From positions 204,519,001 through 204,583,000 of the forward strand of contig CM032228.1 in assembly GCA_019009955.1 (NCBI GenBank): a stretch of 64,000 bases of DNA, written 5' to 3'. The notes under the pieces were generated by a model that was not told the origin of the DNA, searched no databases, and worked only from the letters and a program-made list of their open reading frames with translations. Made by a program: the position numbers and the translations under genes. Every line of letters starts with the position of its first letter. Within the stretch, counting starts at the first letter, position 1. Shown in pieces: positions 21,426 through 30,795 of the stretch. Source of the stretch: Riptortus pedestris (Eukaryota > Arthropoda > Insecta > Hemiptera > Alydidae).

Positions 21426-23785
21426 TTATGGTGGGGGAGGGAGTTCAGCAATCCGAACGAGATCGACGAGAGGCTCGTCCACATCGGCCCTCTGCCAATT
21501 CGTTGGTTGCTGGGGAGTGGTGATAGAGGGGTAGAGGGGATTGTCATGGTGGGTAAGGGAGTCGAAGAACTTAATATGCCTTTTGGAAATGCTATGGGAG
21601 ATGGGTTCTAAGGAAAGGGTGGAGTGAATGACCTCGTTAGTGGATCTTTGCAAAGAAGTGTGTCTGACGATCCTTCTAACGAGGCCATTCTGGAAGGACT
21701 GAAGGGAGTTGAGGGAAGCTTTGGTGAGGTATCTGAGGAGAGGGGCGCCGTACAGGATGGAGGGCTGGATTACTCCTTTTAATATTAGGAGTTTGAGTCG
21801 TAGACTGAGGACCGGGGAAAGTAGGCGATGGTTGAGGGAGCGGAATTTTTGATGGAGGTAGCTGACTCTTTTGCGGATGTGGGTGGAGAAGGTAAGGTGG
21901 CGGTTGAGGTGTATGCCGAGGTAGCAGATGGAACGGGAGGGATGAATGGAGGAGTCGTCGAGGACGAAGGATTTGGGGATATTGGCTTTAGGGGAGTTAT
22001 TCTTTTTGGCAAAGGAGAAGATGAGGGCGTCGGTTTTGGAGGGGTTTACGTGGATGTTGGGGGAAAGGAGATGGTCTGCTATGGACCAACAAGCGGATTC
22101 TGCCAAGGATAGGGCGTGGGCGGGACTGATGGATGTACTGATTACTGCCACGTCGTCCGCGTAGGCTGCGACCTTAGTCCTAGGATACTGTCGACCTAGC
22201 ACCTCTGCGGTGTACGCCGTGAAAAGGGATGGTGAGAGTACGGAGCCTTGAGGGACTCCGACTTAGAGAGAATGGGAAGAGGAGAGGGATTCGCCGACCC
22301 TTACTTGGAAGGATCAACGGTGTAGGAAGGATTTGAGCATGGCTAGGAGTTGGGCTGGACATCCATGCTCATTGAGGGTGGAAAGGAGTTTTGCGTGGTC
22401 GACAGAATCGAAGGCCTGAGTACAGTCGATTGAGATCATCGCCGTGACAGTATTCCTTCGGAGATTGGTTGCTTATTGGAATAGAGGCGGGCAAGGGGAT
22501 GGAGGGTACAATGGCGGGACCGGAAACCGGACTGCTCGTTCGGGATGAGGTTGGCCTCCTCGCAGAAATCAACAAAGTACTGGTGAATTATCTTCTCCAG
22601 GACTTTGGAGATGTGTGGGAGGAGGCTGATGGGACGGTAGTGGTCAGGGGAGGTGCCGTTTTTGTTGGGTTTGAGGAGGGGAACCACTATGGCGTGTTTC
22701 CATAGTGATGGGAAGTGTCTAAGACGGAGGCAGGAGTTGAGGAGGTGGTTCAGGTAGGAGAGAGACTTCCTTGGAAGCTGGCGCAGGAGGACGTGCTGAA
22801 TCCCATCCAGACCATGGGATTTGCCCCCCTTGGTCCGACGCAGGATTGCATTAAGCTGCCTCGGGGAGGAGAACATGAAGTTATCTTCATGCTCCTTCAG
22901 GGGCGCCTCGTCGCTCTGACGAAACCTAGCCCGATCTGCTGTAGACAGATGTGTCGCCAGCATCTCGGCCTGGTCTGTGGGACTCATGACAGCATCGGTA
23001 GTCTGGAGAAGTACGGATCGCCTTTTGGTGACCCTCGACTTCACCAGCTTCCAAAGCTTTCGATGGTCTCCATGCGTCAGGCGGACGGTTTCCTGCCACT
23101 GCGCCGTCTTCCATTGCCTCATTAGGGAACGGATCTGGTTGGTAAGGGAGTTAAGGGCGGGGCGGAGGGTTGGGTTTCTGGTGCGGTACCAGTTATTTTT
23201 AATGTCGTTTCTCTGCTTAATCAGCTCGAGGATGTGTTGCGGCGGCTTTTTAAGTCCTGGCGGCATTTTCACAAATTTAGGGATGGCGGCATCAGCTGCA
23301 TCCTTAATGATGTTTGTGAAATCGCCTATTCTCTCTTCAAGAGTTTGGGCATCACCGATGGTGGTGAAAGCCGGAGGAGTGTCGTACATAAGGGACTTGT
23401 AACATTTCCAGTCCGCCCTATGAAACGAGTAAGAGGATGCTACGGGCTTGGGAGGGGGACCGTACAGCACATACAGTACTGGGCGGTGGTCACTAGTAAC
23501 AAAGTTCAGTGCGAGGCATTTTGTCACTATGTGTGGGGTACGGGTGAGCAGGAGGTCTATAGTAGACATGATATCTTCGCGTCTGAAAGTATCTGCATTA
23601 GGGTGCACGACAGTGAAGTTAGACTTCATTACCGCCGTGCCAGGTTTGTTGGCTGAACGATTATTCCAGGAAGGATGTCTGGCGTTCAGATCCCCAACGA
23701 TGATATGATTCCTGTCGCTCTGGGGACGTTATAAAATAATTCTGATTCGGTGGTTGAAATTCAGTATGGAATATGGACGGACCAT
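21426..23785 (-). pseudogene. LINE ORF2: endonuclease and reverse transcriptase, broken
   Basis: The frame opens at 23785 (ATG overlapping the ORF1 stop). After 18 codons there is an in-frame TAA at 23731, then the C-terminal half of an apurinic-like endonuclease: VGDLNARHPSWN with catalytic D and N, and FVTSDHRPV. The N-terminal endonuclease part is missing. The RT follows: HYRPISLLP, NEQSGFR, then a frameshift near 22450, DCTQAFDSVD (motif A), a TAA at 22263, GVPQGSVLSP (motif B) and AAYADDVAV (motif C). The C-terminus matches Jockey-type ORF2 (ILYGAPLL, NGLVRRIV) and stops at 21426. It would have nicked DNA and copied its own RNA; this copy cannot. Confidence 0.85.
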
Positions 23786-24641
23786 TATTTGGTCAGTTGG
23801 CTTTTGAGAGCTAGGCAGAGAACTTCAACTGCATTGACTAATCTTTCCATCATTTTGTTTAGGTCGTTTACCCAATGTGGATTGTGGTATGCTGATGCGT
23901 TGTGGTCGGGCTGATTAGCAGAGGGGGGTAGGTCGTAAGAAGGAGGGTGCTGGGGTTGGGGTTGAGGGTGAGAGGTGGGCGGGTTGGTTAGGGTGCTTGA
24001 CGAGCAGTCCAAGCATTGTGGGTAGGGTGCGTAGCAGGAATGTAGGTGGGCTACGCAGGGTATCTCTTCCTGGCCTCGATGTTCTCTAAAATCCGCATCC
24101 TGTGCGGGCACTGTTTATAGGAGGCGGGGTGTGGCCCATTACAGTTTGCGCAGAGGAGCTGATTTTGTTCCCGATTGCAATCCTGGACTAGGTGATCTCC
24201 GGAGCAACGAACACATCTCAGCTTGAGGTGGCAGTATGCCTTGATGTGCCGTTGCCGGCAGCGAGGGTACTGAGGGATAGTCTGAACTGGGCAGTATTCT
24301 TTAACTCTCACCAGGATGTGATCTATAGCCCGGAGATTTCCTACGTTTCCCTCCTTTAAGGGCTCATATGTTCATACGGCCTCGAAAGGGAGGGGAGGGT
24401 ATTGGTCGGGAGGGGGGGGGGGTGTTTTGTTCGAAGTCTGTTCTTTTAATAATTGTTTTATATCTGGGGGCACAACCCTTTTGTTTGAAAGGAAGTCCAT
24501 TTTGGGCTTGCTGGATGTAATATGAACAGTACGGGGCTTAAAAGTGGCTTTGAAATTTCTACCCTTGGTATGGTAGGCCGAGTCTTCAGAAGGACTGTTT
24601 GTGTAGACTGAACGGTCCTGATGAGGGCCGTTCGAAGTCAT
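23785..24641 (-). pseudogene. LINE ORF1: nucleic-acid-binding gag-like protein, broken
   Basis: The start is the ATG at 24641. The first 89 codons end in a stop at 24372 after a proline-rich segment. Later frames hold a CCHC-type zinc-knuckle array: CRQRHIKAYC, CVRCSGDHLVQDC and CANCNGPHPASYKQC (24250-24110). The tail, in a third frame, ends KSQLTK with its stop overlapping the ORF2 start at 23785. At least one stop and one frameshift break it, and the RNA-binding middle seems shortened. Jockey ORF1 proteins coat the element's RNA. Confidence 0.75.
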
Positions 24642-24954
24642 GTGATAGGGGGAACAGCGGAGGGGGATTGCTGGGAAGAGTGAAAACTACCAGCCCCTAC
24701 CACGGCTGACAGGTTGACCTGAAGGGTCCGGGATATATCCCAGCCGGAATCCAATTCCTTTGAATCCCCGGGGATTTGGCTAGGGAAACCGACCAAGGCA
24801 GAAGAAAACTGGTCCTCTCTTCTTATCCTGTAGGCAGGCAGAGCGCTGGAGGCGTCAACGGGAGAGCTCTAGGGCAACAATGATCCAAGATCAACTTGCC
24901 CGGAGTAACTGTGTCTGATGTTACTCCGATGAGAGCTGGAGGCAGAATGATTCG

Positions 24955-24987
24955 TAAACTGTCGGGCGAATTGCACATGCTTATATA
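24955..24987 (-). promoter_or_regulatory. TATA promoter interrupted by the LINE
   Basis: On the minus strand CTATATAAGCATG gives a strong TATA box (24981-24987). About 30 bases downstream lies CCCGACAGTTTA, exactly the sequence duplicated by the LINE insertion, so the expected start site is the target site. Joining the outer flanks, transcription would run on into 20881-20770, where CTCT/GTAAGTA looks like a splice donor. This may be the LTR-like promoter of a Penelope-like or LTR element, or a host promoter. Confidence 0.35.
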
Positions 24988-25109
24988 GTGGAGCGGAAAA
25001 ACATCAAAGGATGAGTCCGAGACTCTTCTAGAAAGGACTGGTAGGACTCGGATGTGCGCGACAATCTAACGGCACCCGTTGATCTCCTGCGCACTCCCCA
25101 AATACTTGA

Positions 25110-25720
25110 ACATCTCTGTCAAATTCTTTCATGTATTTAATTTTCGCAACACTATTATCTCCAACCTAATGTGATTGAAAGTATGGCCATTGTCTACAGC
25201 ATGTTTGGCAAGGGCGCTGCTGCCTTTAGGGTCTTGTTAACTTACCTAGATGCCACGTTGGTATAACGTATCCGACAAATACAGTCTAGGCTCACCACAA
25301 AGCCAGTCTTTGTGGCTTATTTAGAAGACCATGCCCGATCATGCCGGTTCAATAGGGCCCTTTACCATAGAGTCAAGGGACTCTAGCAAGTTGACCATTT
25401 TGTAGCCACAGTGATGCCTAACCTAAGATCTTGCAAATTCGGTAAGATAAACCCTTCATGTATGGGAGGGAACAATAGTTATAGACTACATAGGGCACTT
25501 CACCTCCTTCCTCATCGTCTTGCTTAGCATCTATATCCTCTCACTGGGTTATTTTCTATTATTTGGTTAATGAATCTAGAAGTGTACCCATTGCTTTCGA
25601 GTATTTTGGTAATTCTTTGCCTATCCTTTATAGAAGTGTCATTTCATTTGTTTTTTTCCTGATACGCATCTTTTAATTTATTCTTTTGCGCAGCTGTTCG
25701 ATTCTTTTCCAAACATTGGC
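25110..25720 (-). pseudogene. Penelope-like element, linker and GIY-YIG region
   Basis: Minus-strand frames give, in order, RITKILESNGYTSRFINQII, CSLPYMKGLSYRICKI, VNLLESLDSMVKGPIEP, DWLCGEPRLYLSDTLYQRG and SSALAKHAVDNGHTFNHIRL. These recall the end of the RT, the linker (LPYIKG) and the GIY-YIG nuclease end (SALAKHA..NGHTF) of Penelope-like elements. Several stops and shifts break it. The copy resumes at 26371 after an insertion and has a homologue at 30339-30790 in the same orientation. Confidence 0.6.
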
Positions 25721-26358
25721 GGAAGAATCAACTCCGCGAAGAGTGAAGTCGCGCAAGACCTCCATGACGTCATCCACCGCCACTCATCCTTGCCCTGGAC
25801 TGGGGACCTCGCTGCCAGCGCATCCAGCCACGAGGGGGACCGGCAGGAAAGGGCAAGAAGAAGACGGGAGAAGATGGGAGCCTAGTGCGGCTAGTGAAAG
25901 AAGCCATTATCATCGAAGTGAAAAACCCCCTCAAAATGCAGGAGTAGGCCTAAAAGGGCCCGTCGGGCGATGAGGCTGGGAGGAAACAAGGAGGGGAAGA
26001 AACCACGACAATAAAATAGTGAGTACTCACATTTATCTCAAAATTCAACGCACTTCGAAGCCAACAGGCATAAACCCCATAATGGGCCCCACCAAGCAAC
26101 CTGCTCCACCACGAGTTCAACCCAACCCACAGCAGCTCACCAATCGAACATCATTAGACATTAAAAGATTTCCTTATCATTTGTTCTTATTATCGACCAC
26201 AAACATGGTCCATGTAATTATATCTATTGTACACATCCATGCCTTATAATTTGCACCACCATACCCCCTCTCACCATACAGTCCACTCTCTCAAACTCAC
26301 AAAAAGGGGCGAAGGGGCATCTCCCTATATATCCTTTAATGGGAAGCCTCTTCGATCC
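25721..26358. mobile_element. 638-bp insertion of unknown type with 12-bp duplication
   Basis: It is bounded by identical CCAAACATTGGC at 25709-25720 and 26359-26370 and is absent from the homologous repeat at 30339-30790, so it is a genuine insertion. It starts GGAAGAATCAACTCC and ends CTCTTCGATCC, with no matching inverted ends, no poly(A) and no LTRs. The first 260 bp are GC-rich and open in more than one frame (for example EVAQDLHDVIHRH then RQERARRRREK); the rest is AT-richer. It may be a retroposed transcript fragment or a non-autonomous retroelement. Confidence 0.6.
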
Positions 26359-26370
26359 CCAAACATTGGC

Positions 26371-26440
26371 AGTAACGTAACGTGTAATTTAATTCTTCTA
26401 GGACTGCGCGGATCTAAATAAGATAGGCACCGAAGTATTC
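26371..26440 (-). repeat. Penelope-like copy, continuation after insertion
   Basis: AGTAACGTAACGTGTAATTTAATTCTTCTAGGACTGCGCGG matches the sequence after the break point in the copy at 30740-30780 almost base for base, showing that the two halves were once joined. Confidence 0.7.
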
Positions 26441-26606
26441 TTGCGTCTATATTTATAAAGAATAATATGTATTATTAAGGGAACAGCTATGTCTATATAT
26501 GCTGCTATTGGTTTTTTTTTCAGTCTGGGGGATTACAGGTGGGAACGGAGAGGCATATTATAATATTTATAATGCCGAAGTAATAGGGAACCTCTATGTT
26601 ATTATG

Positions 26607-26700
26607 AAGCCTGTCACGCAGGGGCTGCGTAAACTAAGCAGATTTTCCAGGTGAAGTTTTGCAAGATATAATTCTACATACTGGTAAAAACTAACGGACT
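26607..26700 (-). repeat. HINE-like repeat, 3' end fragment
   Basis: CTGTCACGCAGGGGCTGCGT, then AAACTAAGCAGATTTTCC and GTGAAGTTTTGCA: the hairpin end of the family in minus orientation. Only the terminal 90 bp are recognisable. Confidence 0.8.
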
Positions 26701-28420
26701 AGTGATGAGTTCATGGAAGGGTTTTGTAACTGCTACAAACGATGTACTTTGGTGTCTGTAAATCATATTAATATTCTCTTCATTCCCATTTCTAAATGGA
26801 CCAATATCCAAGCTTATATGACACAGCCAAACGTTTATTTGGTTGCCTCAGAAGCTGAAAGGCAGCTTTATGACATGGACAAAGACTTGAGTGAGCTAGG
26901 TACCTGGACGTGGAGGAGTTCTGCTAGATCCGAGAGAATTCTGCCAGGCCCTTCGAGGATTGTAGTACATAGTTGTACTTGAGGATTGTAAGTTGGTGGT
27001 GTCAACTCTCTTCAACAGGAGTTCTTTACCATCAAACTGCTGTTACGAAAAAAAAAATATATGTACATAAATAGTTCATACTATTATTTATTAATAAATC
27101 TATGTAGATAAAGTAAATGATAATTAATAAAATAAGTAGATAAATTTAAAAAAAAACAATATGTAGTGGTCTAAGAACCACTTAGAGAGTAGATATAAAA
27201 TACGAATGCTCTCTTCCAGATAGAATGTTATTTCCTTGAATGAAAGTTGTCGGGTGATATTGATTATATGTCAGTGCTAAAAATATACTTTCTATTGTAT
27301 CGGACTGTTTTATTAATGACCCTTTCAAGATCCTCCACTTCTTGGTTCGTGTTGTGCGTACACAACATCATCAATTTGGCTTCACTTTATAGTGTTAAAT
27401 GTTTTGTTGAAATTTCAATCTAGCCGAGAATTAATGTAAAATCGATTTCCCATGTATAAAGTGTTTTACAGATTTCTCTTGAAGCTTTTTAAAATGGGGA
27501 TTTCACAAAGCTGTCATGCGAGTGGGGCAAAACTGGAAGAGTTTAAGTTGTGTACACACTCGTTCTGGCTAATGGCTATCATATGTCGTTATATATAGGT
27601 TACTGAGGGCAGAATCGCTAAAAGTTAACGGTTCCTCACATTTTCGGGTGCGTTTATTTCTGAATAGTGTCGTGGTAATAAGAAGCCACTGTTTTGCGAC
27701 CCTCTTTCTTTGTTCGCAAAAACATCAAACGAGAATTCCCGACCTATTCAATACAACCAGGCGACCCCTTTGACTACAAAAATGTTTGGTTAAAAAAATA
27801 AATCTACAATAGCTCTACAAGAGCTGCGGAGCAAAGAAGTATTACATTTATCTTTATGTACACATTTGCTGGTTTACCACAAGTTACCTACCTCTTCTAA
27901 CCAAGGTTGGACTAAAGATTTTATTTTATGCGGTCTTTAACAAATTAATTTCCATTTATGAGGCGGGAATAGACGGAAAAGGACATGAAATTTCAAAATC
28001 CAAATTTCATTGTGTTGTTTTGTTAACTAGTTTTTAAGGTACCTACCTTTTTCAGCGAATAACATTTAATATACAATACATTGCTAAAATAATTAGAAAG
28101 TGTTGACTTTCGAATATCACAATAGACTTTTCTTCTATCTCGTTTCTCTTCATGGCGTGTCCTACATCGTTTGAAACGAAGTGGGAACTTCAATAGATAT
28201 TCGTGCCACTATAAAAGTTTTTATTAGTCTTTCTGTGACTGTCTAAGAAGCCTGGGCGTAATGAAGAGAAATATTGAGAAGTTGAGTTTTAACCTCTAGA
28301 GCTATATTAAATAAATAGGTTGAGTATACGCTTAAATTATATGGCCTTGTTGAACATTAAACTTCTCGTGTCCAGTATAAATAATAATTCTTTTTTACGT
28401 AATGATCTTTCTAAAGGAAA
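26701..28420. other. intergenic, no gene recognised
   Basis: A plus-strand frame of 89 codons (26713-26982) has no recognisable motif. Fragments such as CAGATTTCTCTTGAAG near 27472 hint at very old HINE-like pieces. Otherwise nothing can be named. Confidence 0.45.
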
Positions 28421-28429
28421 AAATAGACA

Positions 28430-28880
28430 AAGGGAATTTAAAAATTCGAAATACCTCCGTTATTTTGTGGCACAAAGAAGAGTTATATATTATAATCAAT
28501 ATGTTACAAATTTAAGTTTCTATTAAAGTTGTTATTTTCACTTTTTCTCTATCTCGATTGTTTACAGACTTCTTTGCATCTATTAGTTTTCTGCATTTAG
28601 TAAATCCCTGTCCTGCTCGTATGCACGTGAAATGCGAATTCATGTCTTCAGATTTTACGTTCTAGATAATATAATTTTTAGTTGGTGTATACCATATTCC
28701 ATATTTGACCGTTCCATGCAAAAATAAGGTTATTGTAATCATTGCTGAAATTGGCTGCGAATGGTGGTGTGGAGGTTAGATGGGCAAAATCCACACTTCT
28801 ACTCTTCGGATTTTCATTTTGTGTCATGGAGTCATTAAACATCTCATTTCCAGCTTAAATTTCTGTTTATGTTTTCATAC
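28430..28880 (+). repeat. HINE-like repeat, diverged subfamily
   Basis: It carries AAAAATTCGAAATACCTCCG near 28440, TACCATATTCCATATTTGACCG near 28690, GCTGAAATTGG near 28745, and TCATTAAACATCTCATTTCCAGC near 28830. The last phrase is shared with the copy at 5361-5850 rather than with the 7351 copy. Ends are not defined. Confidence 0.45.
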
Positions 28881-28904
28881 AACGGGAGGAATGTTTAAAA
28901 GTTG

Positions 28905-29170
28905 TTGGGATGAGTTCTCACCCGTGTCCTGGAGGAAGTGACTTTTTTAAATACATATCTTACCTTTTTTTTCTTTCTTCAAAGAATCAGGAAGAAGTTC
29001 ATTTCTGAGAGAGATTAAAGGATAAATCAAAGGATTTGTATAGTTGTTTCATGGCGTGCATTAACTGCATTGTAATGAAGAAGGTACAGGAGTCTTCAAT
29101 GAAGATTGCCTGCCTACTGGAGATACGGAATAGTTTAATGAATTAGCAATACTGTTTCTCAAGCGCGTCA
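28905..29170 (+). repeat. dispersed repeat shared with 36580-36815
   Basis: GTCCTGGAGGAAGTGAC, AGAATCAGGAAG, GAGAGAGATTAAAGGA, TTGTTTCATGGCG, GTCTTCAATGAAGATT and GAATTAGCAATA all recur in the same order at 36580-36815, with about 80 percent or better agreement by eye. Parts read as degraded coding sequence (CNEEGTGVFNEDCLPTG), but stops are frequent. Unknown element family. Confidence 0.65.
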
Positions 29171-29489
29171 TATCTTAGGCCTAATAGTGCAGACTTTTTT
29201 AGGTTACATGTCCACAACTTAGTTGATCTCAAAGAAATATCATATACCTTCCATTTATGTTTATCTAATATTACATATTTAACTGTTGGTGTTTATACAT
29301 TCACGGATTATACAGTTTAGAAAGCATGTCTATATGGGGCAACAATGATCGAGCTAGCCAAGGCTGAAAAATCCCTAGGCCAGCAACTGATCTTTTCTAG
29401 TCCATAAAAGCGGACGCCAGCGGCAAGCAAGGCCGGGCCACGGACCGATTTCTCTCTCACATTGTTCTCTTCTCTTCCAGCTTCTTTAC

Positions 29490-29538
29490 CTGGCGTTTTT
29501 TTCGCCGAGGCCTTCTGGGAAGAGATGCCTTTTGCCAT
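29490..29538 (-). other. possible first coding exon of a host gene
   Basis: On the minus strand, GAGAATGGC places an ATG in good Kozak context, followed by a lysine-rich start, MAKGISSQKASAKKTP, and an excellent donor CAG/GTAAAG at 29490/29489. The stretch just upstream (29540-29600) is GC-richer, like a 5' UTR. I found no second exon. The plus strand has a good acceptor here too (TTCTCTTCTCTTCCAG ending 29480), so the strand is not settled. Confidence 0.28.
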
Positions 29539-29639
29539 TCTCTGTCACGCTGTTCCGTTACCAGCTTAGCTGTCGCGCCTCTTCAAGGACTCCATACAAA
29601 GCAATCGCACAGGGTGTTTGACAACTGCGGGCATAATGA

Positions 29640-30338
29640 CATGATTCGCCGTCATATCAATTAGATAATACAGTTTAGTATATTCCTTTATTGTGGTTTA
29701 TAGTTCTTTATGTAATCAATATTTGGAGATCACATGAGCACATTTCGGATCTGGACAAGTCAAACTATATCTGTGCAAGTAAGCATAAACATCTTTTCTC
29801 ACGATTTTTCTCTAGACCATTGTTCAGGCTAAATTGTTTTATTTAGATACTCCTATATCAACATTATCTGATCCTCGATTTATAAAAAACAACGAAAGAA
29901 AACCCTTAAACATAGCACAAAGAACTGAATGGATCTTTAAAAGTTTCGAAAATCAAAACACAGATAGTACAGTTTTAAAATATTTTACAAAAGGATAACT
30001 GAAAATTTTCGGCTTCTTCAGAATTCTTTCTATTGATAAAACGATGAAAGATTTGACTGCGTAAATGATCGGATGAAAGCACCTCAATTATTTTTGAGGA
30101 AACCATTCGATTCTCTAGATTGGATACTTACAGAGTTAAATGAAAGATTACAGCAGATGGTTGGAGGGGGGATGAAGGGGGGGGGGTCTCTCAGGGAGTA
30201 GAAAACAGTTTCTCCTTACGGACTAAGTTGCCAAGAGAACTGAAATGGCCGTTTTTATGAGTAATGAACGCAACTCTACCCATTTAAACTTATATGGACC
30301 CTCACGAAAATACAGGAAGACTATTCGTTCTCTTGGTA
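29640..30338. other. intergenic, no gene recognised
   Basis: AT-rich with a G-rich run near 30165-30187. Nothing can be named. Confidence 0.5.
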
Positions 30339-30795
30339 ACCATGCCCGATTTAGACCGCGGTTCAATAGGGTCCTTCATCTTCCAGTAATGGGACCCCCT
30401 AGCGAGTTGACCATTTTGTAGCCCAACCAATGCCTTGACCCGAGATCTTGCAAATTCGATAAGTTAAACCCTTTATGTATGGGAGGGAACAATAGGTATC
30501 CACTACGTAGAGCACTTCACCTCCTTCCTCGTCGTTTTGCTTAGCATCTATATCCTCTCACTGGTTATTTTCTATTATTGTGTTATTGAATCTAGAAGTT
30601 GCTTTCGAGTATTTCGATAATTCTTTGCATATCCTTTATAAAAGTGTCCTTTCTTTTGTTTTCTTTGTTTTTTTTCCCGATTCGGTCTTTTAATTTATTT
30701 GTCTGCGCTGCTGTTCGATTATTTTTCAGGTGTTGGAGGAAAAGTAACGTGTAATATAATTCTTCTAGGACTGCGTGGTTCTTAATATTCGTTCT
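30339..30795 (-). pseudogene. Penelope-like element fragment, second copy
   Basis: It is homologous to 25329-25720 plus 26371-26420, in the same orientation and without the 638-bp insertion. Minus-strand phrases include YCSLPYIKGL and YRICKI, typical of the region after the RT in Penelope-like elements. The GIY-YIG end is missing and stops are frequent. It supplies the empty-site evidence for the insertion at 25721. Confidence 0.55.

Larger units (their letters stand above)
20882..24954 (-). mobile_element. Jockey-type LINE, near-complete but decayed
   Basis: The 4073-bp insertion is flanked by identical 12-bp duplications, TAAACTGTCGGG (20870-20881 and 24955-24966). On the minus strand it starts CGAATCATTCTGCC, encodes a zinc-knuckle ORF1 and an endonuclease/RT ORF2, and ends in an A-rich tail that appears as the T run at 20882-20907. 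ORF1 stop and ORF2 start overlap as TAATG at 23783-23787, suggesting coupled translation. Order and content fit the Jockey clade. Both ORFs contain stops and shifts, and parts of ORF1 and of the endonuclease appear to be missing, so this copy is dead. Confidence 0.85.

Noticed and set aside
21411..23708. Many plus-strand frames across the LINE (66-141 codons)
   Set aside because: They are shadows of the decayed minus-strand ORF2, whose RT motifs are clear.
24967..25060. Possible hammerhead ribozyme (GGATGAGTCC with GAAAGGAC)
   Set aside because: Penelope-like elements can carry hammerheads, but the CTGATGA core is imperfect and GAAA does not directly follow stem II; the reverse strand also lacks the core.
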